A DNA stretch of 30,601 bases from a bacterium. Lineage in GTDB: Bacteria; Patescibacteriota; Patescibacteriia; Patescibacteriales; GWC2-42-12. Shown in pieces: positions 16,562-23,790 of this stretch. The DNA lies in the NCBI GenBank assembly GCA_030655095.1, contig JAURWF010000057.1, positions 1-30,601 on the forward strand, written 5' to 3'. The position numbers and the translations under genes are program-made. How positions within the stretch are numbered: the stretch's first letter is position 1; the number at the start of each line of letters is the position of its first letter. The notes beneath the pieces were generated by a model. It saw nothing but the letters and a program-made list of their open reading frames with translations. It was not told where the DNA came from and did no database searches.

Positions 16562-16624
16562 GTAGGTTTTAGCTGTTAGGTGTCAGCTGTTAGGAAAACC
16601 TAAAACCTAAAACCTAAAACCTAC
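16562..16624. repeat. CCTAAAA 7-bp repeats bounded by a perfect inverted repeat
   Basis: GTAGGTTTTAG (16562-16572) is the exact reverse complement of CTAAAACCTAC (16614-16624). Between them lie a degenerate left half (CTGTTAGGTGTCAGCTG) and four CCTAAAA units. It ends five bases before the start codon at 16629, so the 5' UTR may be strongly folded. Confidence 0.75.
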
Positions 16625-16628
16625 TTTT

Positions 16629-17228
16629 ATGTTAGATAAACTTTTTGGTTCTAATTTGCGAGTAAAGATTTTGAAATTATTTTTGCTTCATCCGATTGAT
16701 AAGATTTGTTGTCGGCAATTGTCGCATGATTTAAAACTGCAAATCAATCCATTGCGTCGTGAATTAGAAAATTTGGAAAATTTTGGTATTTTGTCATCAG
16801 GTATTAATGATGCGCAAGAAGGGGATAAAAAAGATATTAGTTGGCAAGATAAAAAATATTATTGCGCTAATCAGGGATTTGTTTTGTTTGATGAAATAAA
16901 AACTTTAATTGTTAAAGCTCAAATATTGTATGAGAAAGATTTTGTAATGAAATTGCAATTAACAGGGAAAGTTAAATTATTAATTTTATCTGGTATATTT
17001 GTTAATAATGTCAACTCTGCTATTGATTTACTTTTGGTAGGGAAGTTTAATAAAATAAAATTATTAAAATTGATAAAAGAGTTGGAAGATGGGCTTGGAA
17101 AAGAAATTAATTATACGATTTTTGATACGCAGGAGTTTAAATATCGTCGTGATGTTACAGACGTTTTTCTTTTTAGTGTTTTGGATGGAAAAAAAATGGT
17201 AGTAATTGACGAGGTTGGGTTGAGTTGA
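16629..17228 (+). CDS. Winged-helix protein with degenerate nucleotidyltransferase-like domain
   Basis: A 199-residue protein. Residues 1-60 form a winged helix (FGSNLRVKILKLFLLHP, then INPLRRELENLENFGIL), resembling ArsR/MarR-like regulators. Residues about 110-199 resemble a MNT-type nucleotidyltransferase fold: VKLLILSGIF, then AIDLLLVGKFNKIKL, where the family has a GS motif followed by DxD. Here the GS is replaced by SGIFVN and only one Asp (IDLLLVG) remains, so catalysis is doubtful. Such winged-helix/NTase proteins are common in CPR genomes as presumed regulators. It stands alone between a repeat-rich leader and a hairpin terminator, directly before the polysaccharide region. Confidence 0.6.
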   Translation: MLDKLFGSNLRVKILKLFLLHPIDKICCRQLSHDLKLQINPLRRELENLENFGILSSGINDAQEGDKKDISWQDKKYYCANQGFVLFDEIKTLIVKAQILYEKDFVMKLQLTGKVKLLILSGIFVNNVNSAIDLLLVGKFNKIKLLKLIKELEDGLGKEINYTIFDTQEFKYRRDVTDVFLFSVLDGKKMVVIDEVGLS

Positions 17229-17246
17229 TAATTTTGAATGGTGAAG

Positions 17247-17292
17247 ATTAAAGGACTGGATTTAACAGTAATGTTGTTTCCAGTCTTTTAAT
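17247..17292 (+). terminator. Hairpin terminator after the winged-helix gene
   Basis: ATTAAAGGACTGG (17247-17259) pairs with CCAGTCTTTTAAT (17280-17292) with one G-T wobble; the 3' arm itself supplies a T run. It starts 19 bases beyond the stop. Confidence 0.75.
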
Positions 17293-17327
17293 ATTATTAG
17301 AATTTATTTTAATGATTTTGTCAATGC

Positions 17328-17372
17328 TTGACAAAATTTGATAAAAATAGTAAGGTTTTGAGTTAAATTTAC
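17328..17372 (+). promoter_or_regulatory. Promoter with TAAGGT -10 box upstream of the Wzz-like gene
   Basis: TTGACA (17328-17333), 17-base spacer, TAAGGT (17351-17356), then TTTGAGTTAAATT. The same structure occurs before the glycosyltransferase gene at 28191, with the identical -10 and near-identical downstream bases. The predicted transcript begins about 27 bases before ATG 17390. Confidence 0.65.
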
Positions 17373-17389
17373 AAAAATACTTATTATTT

Positions 17390-18310
17390 ATGGAATTGTT
17401 TGAATTTATAAATATTCTAAAAAAAAGAAAACAGACTGTTTCGGTTATTGTGCTATTAACTTTACTTTTAGCAATGGTTTTTACATTGGTTCAACCGTTT
17501 AAATATGGAGCTAATTTAAAAGTTTTAGTTATTCAAAATTTTAGCGCGAATACTGATCCGTACACTGCTTCAAAGTCTAATGAATATTTAAGTAATGTTT
17601 TGGCTAGAGTAATTTATTCTAATTCTTTTTATAATAATATTTTAGTTTCAGGGTTCAGTGTTAATAAAATCTATTTTTCAGGCAATGTTGAAAAACAAAT
17701 GAAGAAATGGACTAAAACAATTAATGCTAAAGTTATTAACGATTCAGGGATTATTAATGTAAATGTTTATCACACTAATCGTGCGCAGGCCGAACAAATT
17801 GCTAAAGCGATTAGCTATGCTCTGCAAACTAAGCATACTTTATATCATGGTGGCGGAGATAATGTTAAGATAAAAATTATTGATGAACCATTTGTTAGTA
17901 ATTTCCCAGTTAAGCCAAATGTTATTTTAAATTTAAGCTTGGGATTAATTATTGGTTTATTTCTAGCATTTTGTTATGTTTATTTATTTCCAGAAGACCG
18001 ATTTGATATTATTAGGTTGTTTGAAAAAAAGAAGAAAGTTAAAAAACATAGAGGCGAGTCTTTGTCTGTTAAAAATGATTTGCAAGAATTGAAAATAAAA
18101 AATAATTGGCAAACAGTAGGAGAAGTTATTGACCATAGTTTTGTCGCGCCAATTACTGTTTTTATTGAAAAAAAAGTTGACAATTCTGAAGTTTTGTTTA
18201 AAGATAAAGCAATTAATAATAATTTAGTCAAGCAGTCAGCTAAAGAAGACTTTATTGGTGACGGTGATATAAAAAATGTATTTGGAAAATTACATTCGAA
18301 TGATTTATAA
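17390..18310 (+). CDS. Wzz/chain-length-determinant-like polysaccharide protein
   Basis: A 306-residue protein with the Wzz/YveK layout: a cytosolic N-terminal MELFEFINILKKRK, a first membrane helix (about residues 17-37), an extracellular domain (about 40-175) ending in the Pro-rich EPFVSNFPVKPN before a second membrane helix (about 184-205). Wzz-like proteins set polymer length in polysaccharide assembly. The C-terminal 100 residues are a charged cytosolic tail with no visible Walker motif, so no fused tyrosine kinase is present. It opens the polysaccharide region and has a promoter shared in form with the last glycosyltransferase gene. Confidence 0.8.
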   Translation: MELFEFINILKKRKQTVSVIVLLTLLLAMVFTLVQPFKYGANLKVLVIQNFSANTDPYTASKSNEYLSNVLARVIYSNSFYNNILVSGFSVNKIYFSGNVEKQMKKWTKTINAKVINDSGIINVNVYHTNRAQAEQIAKAISYALQTKHTLYHGGGDNVKIKIIDEPFVSNFPVKPNVILNLSLGLIIGLFLAFCYVYLFPEDRFDIIRLFEKKKKVKKHRGESLSVKNDLQELKIKNNWQTVGEVIDHSFVAPITVFIEKKVDNSEVLFKDKAINNNLVKQSAKEDFIGDGDIKNVFGKLHSNDL

Positions 18311-18376
18311 AAATTATTCAAATGCAATGGTCTAAATTTATTTAGATTAAGAACATTGAAAATTTAAAAGTTAAAT

Positions 18377-18384
18377 GGGAGGAG
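18377..18384 (+). promoter_or_regulatory. Strong Shine-Dalgarno site
   Basis: GGGAGGAG six bases before ATG 18391 fixes the start. This is one of only three clear SD sites in the window. Confidence 0.85.
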
Positions 18385-18390
18385 AAAAAG

Positions 18391-19566
18391 ATGAAAAAGA
18401 TGAAAAAAGTGAAAAGAGTGAAAATGCCAAAAACGCTAGTAGAATGGGTGTTGTGGATTTTGGTGATAGCCTTAGGGGCAGTATTTGTTACGGCGATTGC
18501 GGTTGCACTAGGGTTTGCGGAGACAGCGAGTGCCGAAGAGTTTTACTGGAAAAATGCTGGAGGAAATCCCTTTGGCGATAGAGACGTAAATAGGGCAATA
18601 AAAAAGTTCAATTTGCCCGAAGAGGTAAAAAAGGTATTTATTGAACACGCCTCTACTGGTGGGGTGGTTTATTTAATGAAGAAGGGCCAGTTTTTAGAAG
18701 AAATGGCTTCTGCTAATTATCATATTATCGGAAGCGTTACAGTTTTTTTGCCAGAAAAAGACTTAATGGCGAGAATTTACCCAAGCGTAAAGTACGATGG
18801 GTATGAGTACTTTTTAATAAAGCCAGTTGCGTGCAATAACTGGGCGTGGTGGAAAGAGGTTGTGAATCAAAGTGTGTTTAATAGGCACTTTGATTTTAAG
18901 GAAAAAAAGGTTGAATTAGTGGAGGCTGTTGAGGCTCAAGAAGAGCCAGAAGAGCCGATACTAATTCAAGAATTGGAACCAAAAAAGTTTTATGAAAATG
19001 AAACTTGTATTTGGTCGGGAGGAAGTGAGAAAAATTTTTTTCTCGGTGGAAATCACAAGAGTTTTTTCTTTGAGCAGCCTGTCTTTGACGGCAGATTGCA
19101 AGAGGGGATTGGTTTGTCTGTCGGAATGTGGCAGGGCAAGACTGAAAAAGATTTTTGGCATGGCAACAGTGTTAGCGTGGGGCCTGTTGTCAAATTCATT
19201 ACCCCACGAAAAAAATATCTGTCTGCATCTGCGCAGATAGGGGAAAGAGACGATCAAACAGAGAAGAATGTCTCAATGCTTTATTTGAGCGGTAGTTATT
19301 GGACGAAAAAATTGGGGCTTTGGGGTGATGTTAGTTTTAACGATGATCATTCCAAAAGTTTTGGTGCTGGAGGAAGATATTATATTATTCCAAAGGCAGG
19401 GGTAATGGCTAAAAGGTCATACTCCTCAACAAATGCATGGCATGACGCATGGACATTTGTTGGAATATTTGTGGTTCCTGTTCGTGGGATGAGTGTTAGT
19501 CTGGAACAGGGGCAAAACAAAAAGGGGGTGAAAAAAACCAATATAGTCGCAGACTATTGTTGGTAA
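18391..19566 (+). CDS. Secreted protein with beta-barrel-like C-terminal domain
   Basis: A 391-residue protein with a Lys-rich N terminus and a long signal segment (about residues 15-42, then ASAEE). Residues 50-175 form a first domain ending in IKPVACNNWAWW. A Glu/Pro-rich linker (about 178-200) follows. Residues about 205-391 are rich in alternating strands and aromatic residues (GIGLSVGMWQG, NSVSVGPVVKF, KYLSASAQIGE, SMLYLSGSYW, GLWGDVSF) and end in Trp, like an outer-membrane barrel or an extracellular beta-sheet. CPR cells are thought to lack a classical outer membrane, so the target is unclear. Strong SD and G-rich codons differ from the flanking genes. I cannot name a family. Confidence 0.6.
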   Translation: MKKMKKVKRVKMPKTLVEWVLWILVIALGAVFVTAIAVALGFAETASAEEFYWKNAGGNPFGDRDVNRAIKKFNLPEEVKKVFIEHASTGGVVYLMKKGQFLEEMASANYHIIGSVTVFLPEKDLMARIYPSVKYDGYEYFLIKPVACNNWAWWKEVVNQSVFNRHFDFKEKKVELVEAVEAQEEPEEPILIQELEPKKFYENETCIWSGGSEKNFFLGGNHKSFFFEQPVFDGRLQEGIGLSVGMWQGKTEKDFWHGNSVSVGPVVKFITPRKKYLSASAQIGERDDQTEKNVSMLYLSGSYWTKKLGLWGDVSFNDDHSKSFGAGGRYYIIPKAGVMAKRSYSSTNAWHDAWTFVGIFVVPVRGMSVSLEQGQNKKGVKKTNIVADYCW

Positions 19567-19594
19567 AAAAAATAAGCCTATATTGTGCGTTTTA

Positions 19595-19625
19595 CTCCTG
19601 GATTGCGGGTCAAGCTCGCAATGAC
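19595..19625. repeat. REP-like palindrome
   Basis: CTCCTGGATTGCGGGTCAAG, then CTCGCAATGAC: a member of the ATTGCGGG/CCCGCAAT family with an imperfect right arm. It lies between the two SD-led secreted genes. Confidence 0.7.
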
Positions 19626-19731
19626 AAAAGGGTATAAAAATTATATTCAGCCACGGATGAGGCATAATTCATCTAAAATTTAAAAAATATACCTTGTTTT
19701 TTTCATTGAATAAGGTACATAGGAGGATAAA

Positions 19732-20190
19732 ATGAAAAATATTTTTTTGTTTATGGTGTTAGTCTTAGGGTTACTTTTTGCTGCCGGTGCAGAGGCGGCA
19801 AAAAAAGAGAAAAAAGCTGTGATTACTATCGCGACGGCTACTGTCACGGCCACGGTAACCACGATATACCCCTGTGATTATGGGGTAAGCGGAAAGATTA
19901 TTTATGCTAGAGACCAGCTTGTGAAGACTGGTCAAAAGGGTATAAGAAGACCATCACTTCCCGAGATAAGAGGCAATTTTAATCGGTGGAAAGATGAACC
20001 GATGAAATTGGTGGAGGGGTTTTGGTTGTTTGAATTGAAAAATATTGAAATGGAGGATTTAGTTTTTTGCATTTCTTTGGGAGAGCAAAGATATCTCCCG
20101 GAGGAGATACTTGAGCAGGTGGAAAAGCACAACACCTGCAGAAACGGAAAAGGGAGTTGGAACTTCTATTTTCAACTCCCACCTAAGTAG
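19732..20190 (+). CDS. Small secreted protein with CBM48/E-set-like carbohydrate-binding fold
   Basis: A 152-residue protein with a clear signal peptide (residues 1-22, cleavage likely after GAEA). A Thr/Ala-rich stretch follows (31-45). Residues about 75-148 fit the glycogen-binding CBM48/early-set pattern: RGNFNRWKDEPMKLVEGFW (80-98) matches the family GdFN-W...M....G-W signature, and GSWNFYFQL (141-149) the last strand. It may bind a polysaccharide at the cell surface, which suits the locus. AGGAGG lies five bases before ATG, fixing the start. Base use is G-richer than in the genes around it. The fold is assigned by motif only. Confidence 0.6.
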   Translation: MKNIFLFMVLVLGLLFAAGAEAAKKEKKAVITIATATVTATVTTIYPCDYGVSGKIIYARDQLVKTGQKGIRRPSLPEIRGNFNRWKDEPMKLVEGFWLFELKNIEMEDLVFCISLGEQRYLPEEILEQVEKHNTCRNGKGSWNFYFQLPPK

Positions 20191-20213
20191 GAGGAAGTAT
20201 AGAGGGATATATG

Positions 20214-20256
20214 GTGTCAAGGAAGTCTTTCTTCTTTGACACTATTTTTATTTTAT
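20214..20256 (+). terminator. Terminator after the CBM48-like gene
   Basis: GTGTCAAGGAAG (20214-20225) pairs with CTTCTTTGACAC (20231-20242) with one wobble, followed by TATTTTTATTTT. Confidence 0.8.
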
Positions 20257-20281
20257 GGTAAATTATTTGGTTAAAACAAAA

Positions 20282-20312
20282 GGAATGGATTGCGGGTCAA
20301 GCCCGCAATGAC
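20282..20312. repeat. REP-like palindrome
   Basis: ATTGCGGG (20289-20296) and CCCGCAAT (20302-20309) form a perfect 8-bp hairpin around TCAAG. It lies 13 bases before the start of the polymerase gene, a place where it could affect translation. Confidence 0.75.
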
Positions 20313-20324
20313 ACAATTTTTTTT

Positions 20325-21716
20325 ATGAATAATATCTTTAATCAAAATTATAATAGTCATAAAAAGCTAATATTGTTTATTCTATCTTTTATCAGTATAT
20401 TAGCTATAGCTTTTTTAGCATTTTTTCCAATGACTTTTTTATTAGTAGTCGCTATTTTAGCTGTTTTATTATTTTTTGCCATTAAGCCAGAGATTGGTTT
20501 ATATTTAATGGTATTTTTTTTGCCAGTAATTCATTTAGTCTTTAATTATAAGAGTTTAGAGATCCCGTTAATAGATTTAATAGGCTTAATTGTCGGGGTG
20601 TCATTTTTTATTAGAGTAATCTATTTTTATTTTTTTGATAATAAAGTTTTTAATATTTCTGAAAAAATTAAATGGCCATATTTATTTGCTTTTTTATTAT
20701 TTTTTAGCGCAACTATAATTTCTAGTTTATTATCTGATAATATTATTTCTAGTTTATGGTATAGCTTGCGATGGATTTTGTTTTTTTATTTAATTTATTT
20801 AGTTTTGCCTTTTAATATTATTAAGAATGAAAAAATATTAAAAAATGCAATAATTGTTTTTGTTATTTCTGGTTTATCAATTGCTGTGTTAAGTTTTATT
20901 TCGTTATATTTTCAAGATTGGCAAAATGAATTTGTCAGAGTAAAGCCGTTTGGCTGGAATAATATTTATCCTTTGGGACAGAATCAAAATTTGCTTGCAG
21001 AAATTTGGTTAGGAACAATATTTTTTATTATAGCTTTAAAATATTGGTTTAATTCAGTATTTTTTAAAAAAATAGTAAATATTATTGTTATTTTTCTAGT
21101 TTTAATGTTATTAGGAACTTTTTCTCGTGCAGCTTGGCTAATTTTATTAGCACAATTATTTATTTATTTTTTATACAAAAGAAAATTAATTATTAAAAAA
21201 AATATTACACTAGCAGTTTTAATTTTAGTTATATTATTCCCGCTATTTATTTATATGAGCAAAATGCAGAGTCAATATAATATCGGTCAGAGCTCTACTG
21301 AAAATAGGCAGTTGCTAGCACAAATTTCATTGCAGGCTTTTATTAATAAACCAATATTTGGCTGGGGTAGCGGTGAATTTATTAATTTAGTTGCTAATAA
21401 TGTTAGATTTAGAGCTAAATTTGGCGAACCAATGGATTCTCATGGAATTTGGCAAAAAGTGCTAGCTGAAAATGGGTTAGTAGGAGTTATTACTTTTGCT
21501 ATATTTTCTTTTTGTATTTTTAAAGATTTTTTTATTTCAATTAAAAAATATAGAGAAAAAATTAATTTATTATTACCATTAATTATTGGTTGTTTTGGTG
21601 TTTTTTTGTTTGAATTTTTTAATACATCATATTATGCAGGCAAATTATGGCTTGTTGTCGCATTAGTTATGGCGAGCATTAAAATAATTAGTAAAAATAA
21701 AATATATGATAAATAA
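20325..21716 (+). CDS. O-antigen ligase/polymerase-like membrane protein (Wzy_C)
   Basis: A 463-residue integral membrane protein with about eleven hydrophobic segments. The Wzy_C/O-antigen-ligase region is visible as LLGTFSRAAWLILLAQ, a periplasm-side loop (about residues 315-375) with RQLLAQISLQAFINKP, FGWGSGEFI and the conserved DSHGIWQKVLAENGLVG. Such proteins polymerise lipid-linked repeat units or transfer glycans to an acceptor such as lipid or protein on the outer face of the membrane. It starts the operon-like block 20325-28138 and overlaps the next gene by 11 bases. No SD. Confidence 0.82.
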   Translation: MNNIFNQNYNSHKKLILFILSFISILAIAFLAFFPMTFLLVVAILAVLLFFAIKPEIGLYLMVFFLPVIHLVFNYKSLEIPLIDLIGLIVGVSFFIRVIYFYFFDNKVFNISEKIKWPYLFAFLLFFSATIISSLLSDNIISSLWYSLRWILFFYLIYLVLPFNIIKNEKILKNAIIVFVISGLSIAVLSFISLYFQDWQNEFVRVKPFGWNNIYPLGQNQNLLAEIWLGTIFFIIALKYWFNSVFFKKIVNIIVIFLVLMLLGTFSRAAWLILLAQLFIYFLYKRKLIIKKNITLAVLILVILFPLFIYMSKMQSQYNIGQSSTENRQLLAQISLQAFINKPIFGWGSGEFINLVANNVRFRAKFGEPMDSHGIWQKVLAENGLVGVITFAIFSFCIFKDFFISIKKYREKINLLLPLIIGCFGVFLFEFFNTSYYAGKLWLVVALVMASIKIISKNKIYDK

Positions 21717-23790
21717 TCAGAAAATTAAAATAATTTATATTATCCCAACACTTAATATTGGCGGAGCCGAGCGGTTGGTTATTGATATTGCAAAAAATTT
21801 AAATCAAGAAAAGTTTATTGTTAAAATTATTTGTATGAAAAGATTTGGCATTTGGGAGCAGGAGTTGAAAGATAGTGGAATACAATTAATTTTGCTTGGG
21901 CAAAAACGAGGATGTAGTTTTTTTAGTTTGATAAAATTAATTAGAATTTTGAAAAAAGAATGTCCAGACATTGTTCATACTCATCTTTTTGGGGCTGATT
22001 TTTACGGATCTATAGCGACTCGTTTGGTTGGAATAAAATATTTAGTTTCAACAGAACATAATTTTAATTATAGTGAAGGGTTAATTAGAAAGATTATAAA
22101 AATGTTTATTAGTAAATTATTTAATAATATTATTGCAGTATCAGAAGCTGTAAAAAATTATGTTATAAAAGATTATTGCGTTAAGTCTAAAAAAATATTA
22201 GTTATTTATAATGGCGTTGATGTTAATAAATTTTTTCAGCATTTTAAAAAAAGAGAAAATGTTAAAGAAAATAGAAATATAGTTATTGGATCAGTTGGTC
22301 GATTGGTTGAGCAGAAAGGTTTTAAATATTTGATTGAAGCTGTTAATAAATTATCTAGTCAAAATATAGATATAGAATGTTTAATTGCTGGTGACGGGGA
22401 ATTAAAAACAGTACTTCTTGAAAAAGTAAAAAAATTGGGATTAGAAAATAAAATAAAATTTTTAGGTTCACAAAAAGACATTAAGTCTTTTTTAAATAAA
22501 ATTGATATTTTTATTTTACCTTCTTTGTGGGAAGGATTTGGTTTAGTAATTTTAGAAGCTGGGTTAGCTGGTTTGCCAGTGATTGTTTCTAAAGTCGGAG
22601 GTATAGTTGAAATTATTGAAGATAAAAAAGATGGATTATTTGTAAATCCAGCTAATAGCGACGATCTTGCGCAAAAAATTAAAGATTTAATTGAACATAA
22701 AGAGTTTAGAGATGAATTAGCTATTAATTTACAAACAAAAGTAAAAAATAATTTTACTATTCAGAATACTGTTGCTCAATATGAGCAGTATTACAATAAA
22801 CTTGTTTTTGAACGTCAGATGTCGCATAAAATTTCAAATTTTAAAGATGTCGTGTTGGCAGTTACTTATCGTTGTAATTCTCGTTGCGTAATGTGTAATA
22901 TATGGAAGAAAGAACCAGTTTTAGAATTGTGTCCAAGCGATTATAATAATTTGCCAAAAAATTTACAAGACATAAATATAACAGGAGGTGAGCCGTTTTT
23001 AAGAAATGATTTATGTGAAATTATTGAAATTATATCCAAAAGATGTTCAAAGGCTAATATAGTTATTTCAACTAATGGATTTGCTACAGATTTAATTTTA
23101 TCACAGACAAAAAAGATAATAGAAATATTTCCAAAGATCGGCATAGCGATTTCAATTGATGGAATAGGAGAAAAACATAATGAGACAAGAGGTGTTGTTG
23201 GTGGTTTTGAAAAAAGTATAAAAACTATTGAAAATTTGAAAAAGTTAGGCGTGAAAAATTTAAAAATAGCTTTTACTTTGGGTGATTATAATATAAAAGA
23301 ACTTTCAAAGGTTTATAATTTAGCGAATAAACTTGGAGTTGAATTTTCTTTGGCCATTACGCATTCAAGCGAAAATTTTTTTAATAAAGAAAATAAACTA
23401 AATAAAAAAAAGGAATTAATAAAACAGTTGAATTGGTTAATAAAAAAAGAATTATCAAGTTGGAGTTTAAAAAAATGGGCAAGAGCTTATTTTGTTTATG
23501 GCGCGAAAGTATATATTAAAACAGGAAAAAGAATTCTACCAGATTATTCAGGTAAAGATAATCTTTTTATTGATCCATTTGGAGATATTTATGCCAGCGG
23601 AGTTTCTTCGCAAAAAATAGGTGAATTAAGAAATTTTCAAATGTTTTCTGAAATTAAAAATGATCAAAAATGTGAGCAGAGCTGGATGGTATGTACGGCA
23701 CGATCTGCGATAAAAAAACATTGGTTTAGGGTTATAGTATGGATTTTTAAAAATAAATTTTTTTATTATGAAAATTCTTCAAATAAATAA
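21706..23790 (+). CDS. Glycosyltransferase family 4 fused to radical SAM enzyme
   Basis: A continuous 694-residue reading frame with two enzymes. Residues 1-365 are a GT-B family 4 glycosyltransferase: NIGGAERLVIDIAK, IYNGVDVNKF, SVGRLVEQKGFKYLIEA and the donor-binding LWEGFGLVILEAG. Residues about 372-690 are a radical SAM domain with CNSRCVMC (Cys390, Cys394, Cys397) for the 4Fe-4S cluster and NITGGEPFLR for SAM binding. A C-terminal SPASM-like tail has LFIDPFGDIYASG and EQSWMVCTARSAIKK. Met372 begins the second part, so a past fusion of two adjacent genes is likely. It overlaps both neighbours by 11 and 23 bases. A role in sugar transfer plus radical modification of a sugar, lipid or peptide is inferred. 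Confidence 0.85.
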   Translation: MINNQKIKIIYIIPTLNIGGAERLVIDIAKNLNQEKFIVKIICMKRFGIWEQELKDSGIQLILLGQKRGCSFFSLIKLIRILKKECPDIVHTHLFGADFYGSIATRLVGIKYLVSTEHNFNYSEGLIRKIIKMFISKLFNNIIAVSEAVKNYVIKDYCVKSKKILVIYNGVDVNKFFQHFKKRENVKENRNIVIGSVGRLVEQKGFKYLIEAVNKLSSQNIDIECLIAGDGELKTVLLEKVKKLGLENKIKFLGSQKDIKSFLNKIDIFILPSLWEGFGLVILEAGLAGLPVIVSKVGGIVEIIEDKKDGLFVNPANSDDLAQKIKDLIEHKEFRDELAINLQTKVKNNFTIQNTVAQYEQYYNKLVFERQMSHKISNFKDVVLAVTYRCNSRCVMCNIWKKEPVLELCPSDYNNLPKNLQDINITGGEPFLRNDLCEIIEIISKRCSKANIVISTNGFATDLILSQTKKIIEIFPKIGIAISIDGIGEKHNETRGVVGGFEKSIKTIENLKKLGVKNLKIAFTLGDYNIKELSKVYNLANKLGVEFSLAITHSSENFFNKENKLNKKKELIKQLNWLIKKELSSWSLKKWARAYFVYGAKVYIKTGKRILPDYSGKDNLFIDPFGDIYASGVSSQKIGELRNFQMFSEIKNDQKCEQSWMVCTARSAIKKHWFRVIVWIFKNKFFYYENSSNK

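Noticed and set aside
16596..16622. Telomere-like CCTAAAA repeats
   Set aside because: The unit resembles plant-type telomere repeats, but it is short, internal and intergenic in bacterial DNA, and one of several unrelated units.
17226..17228. TGA recoded as glycine, as in some CPR lineages
   Set aside because: TGA ends several genes at the expected place (17228, 24994, 28138), and no conserved gene is broken by in-frame TGA.
18961..19257. Plus and minus frames inside the SD-led secreted protein gene
   Set aside because: Shadows arising from the higher GC content of that gene; the frame with SD, signal peptide and full length is clearly the real one.
22800..22830. Frameshift or missed stop between glycosyltransferase and radical SAM parts
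   Set aside because: The frame is open through the junction and both sides match their families in the same frame; a sequence error cannot be excluded but nothing points to it.
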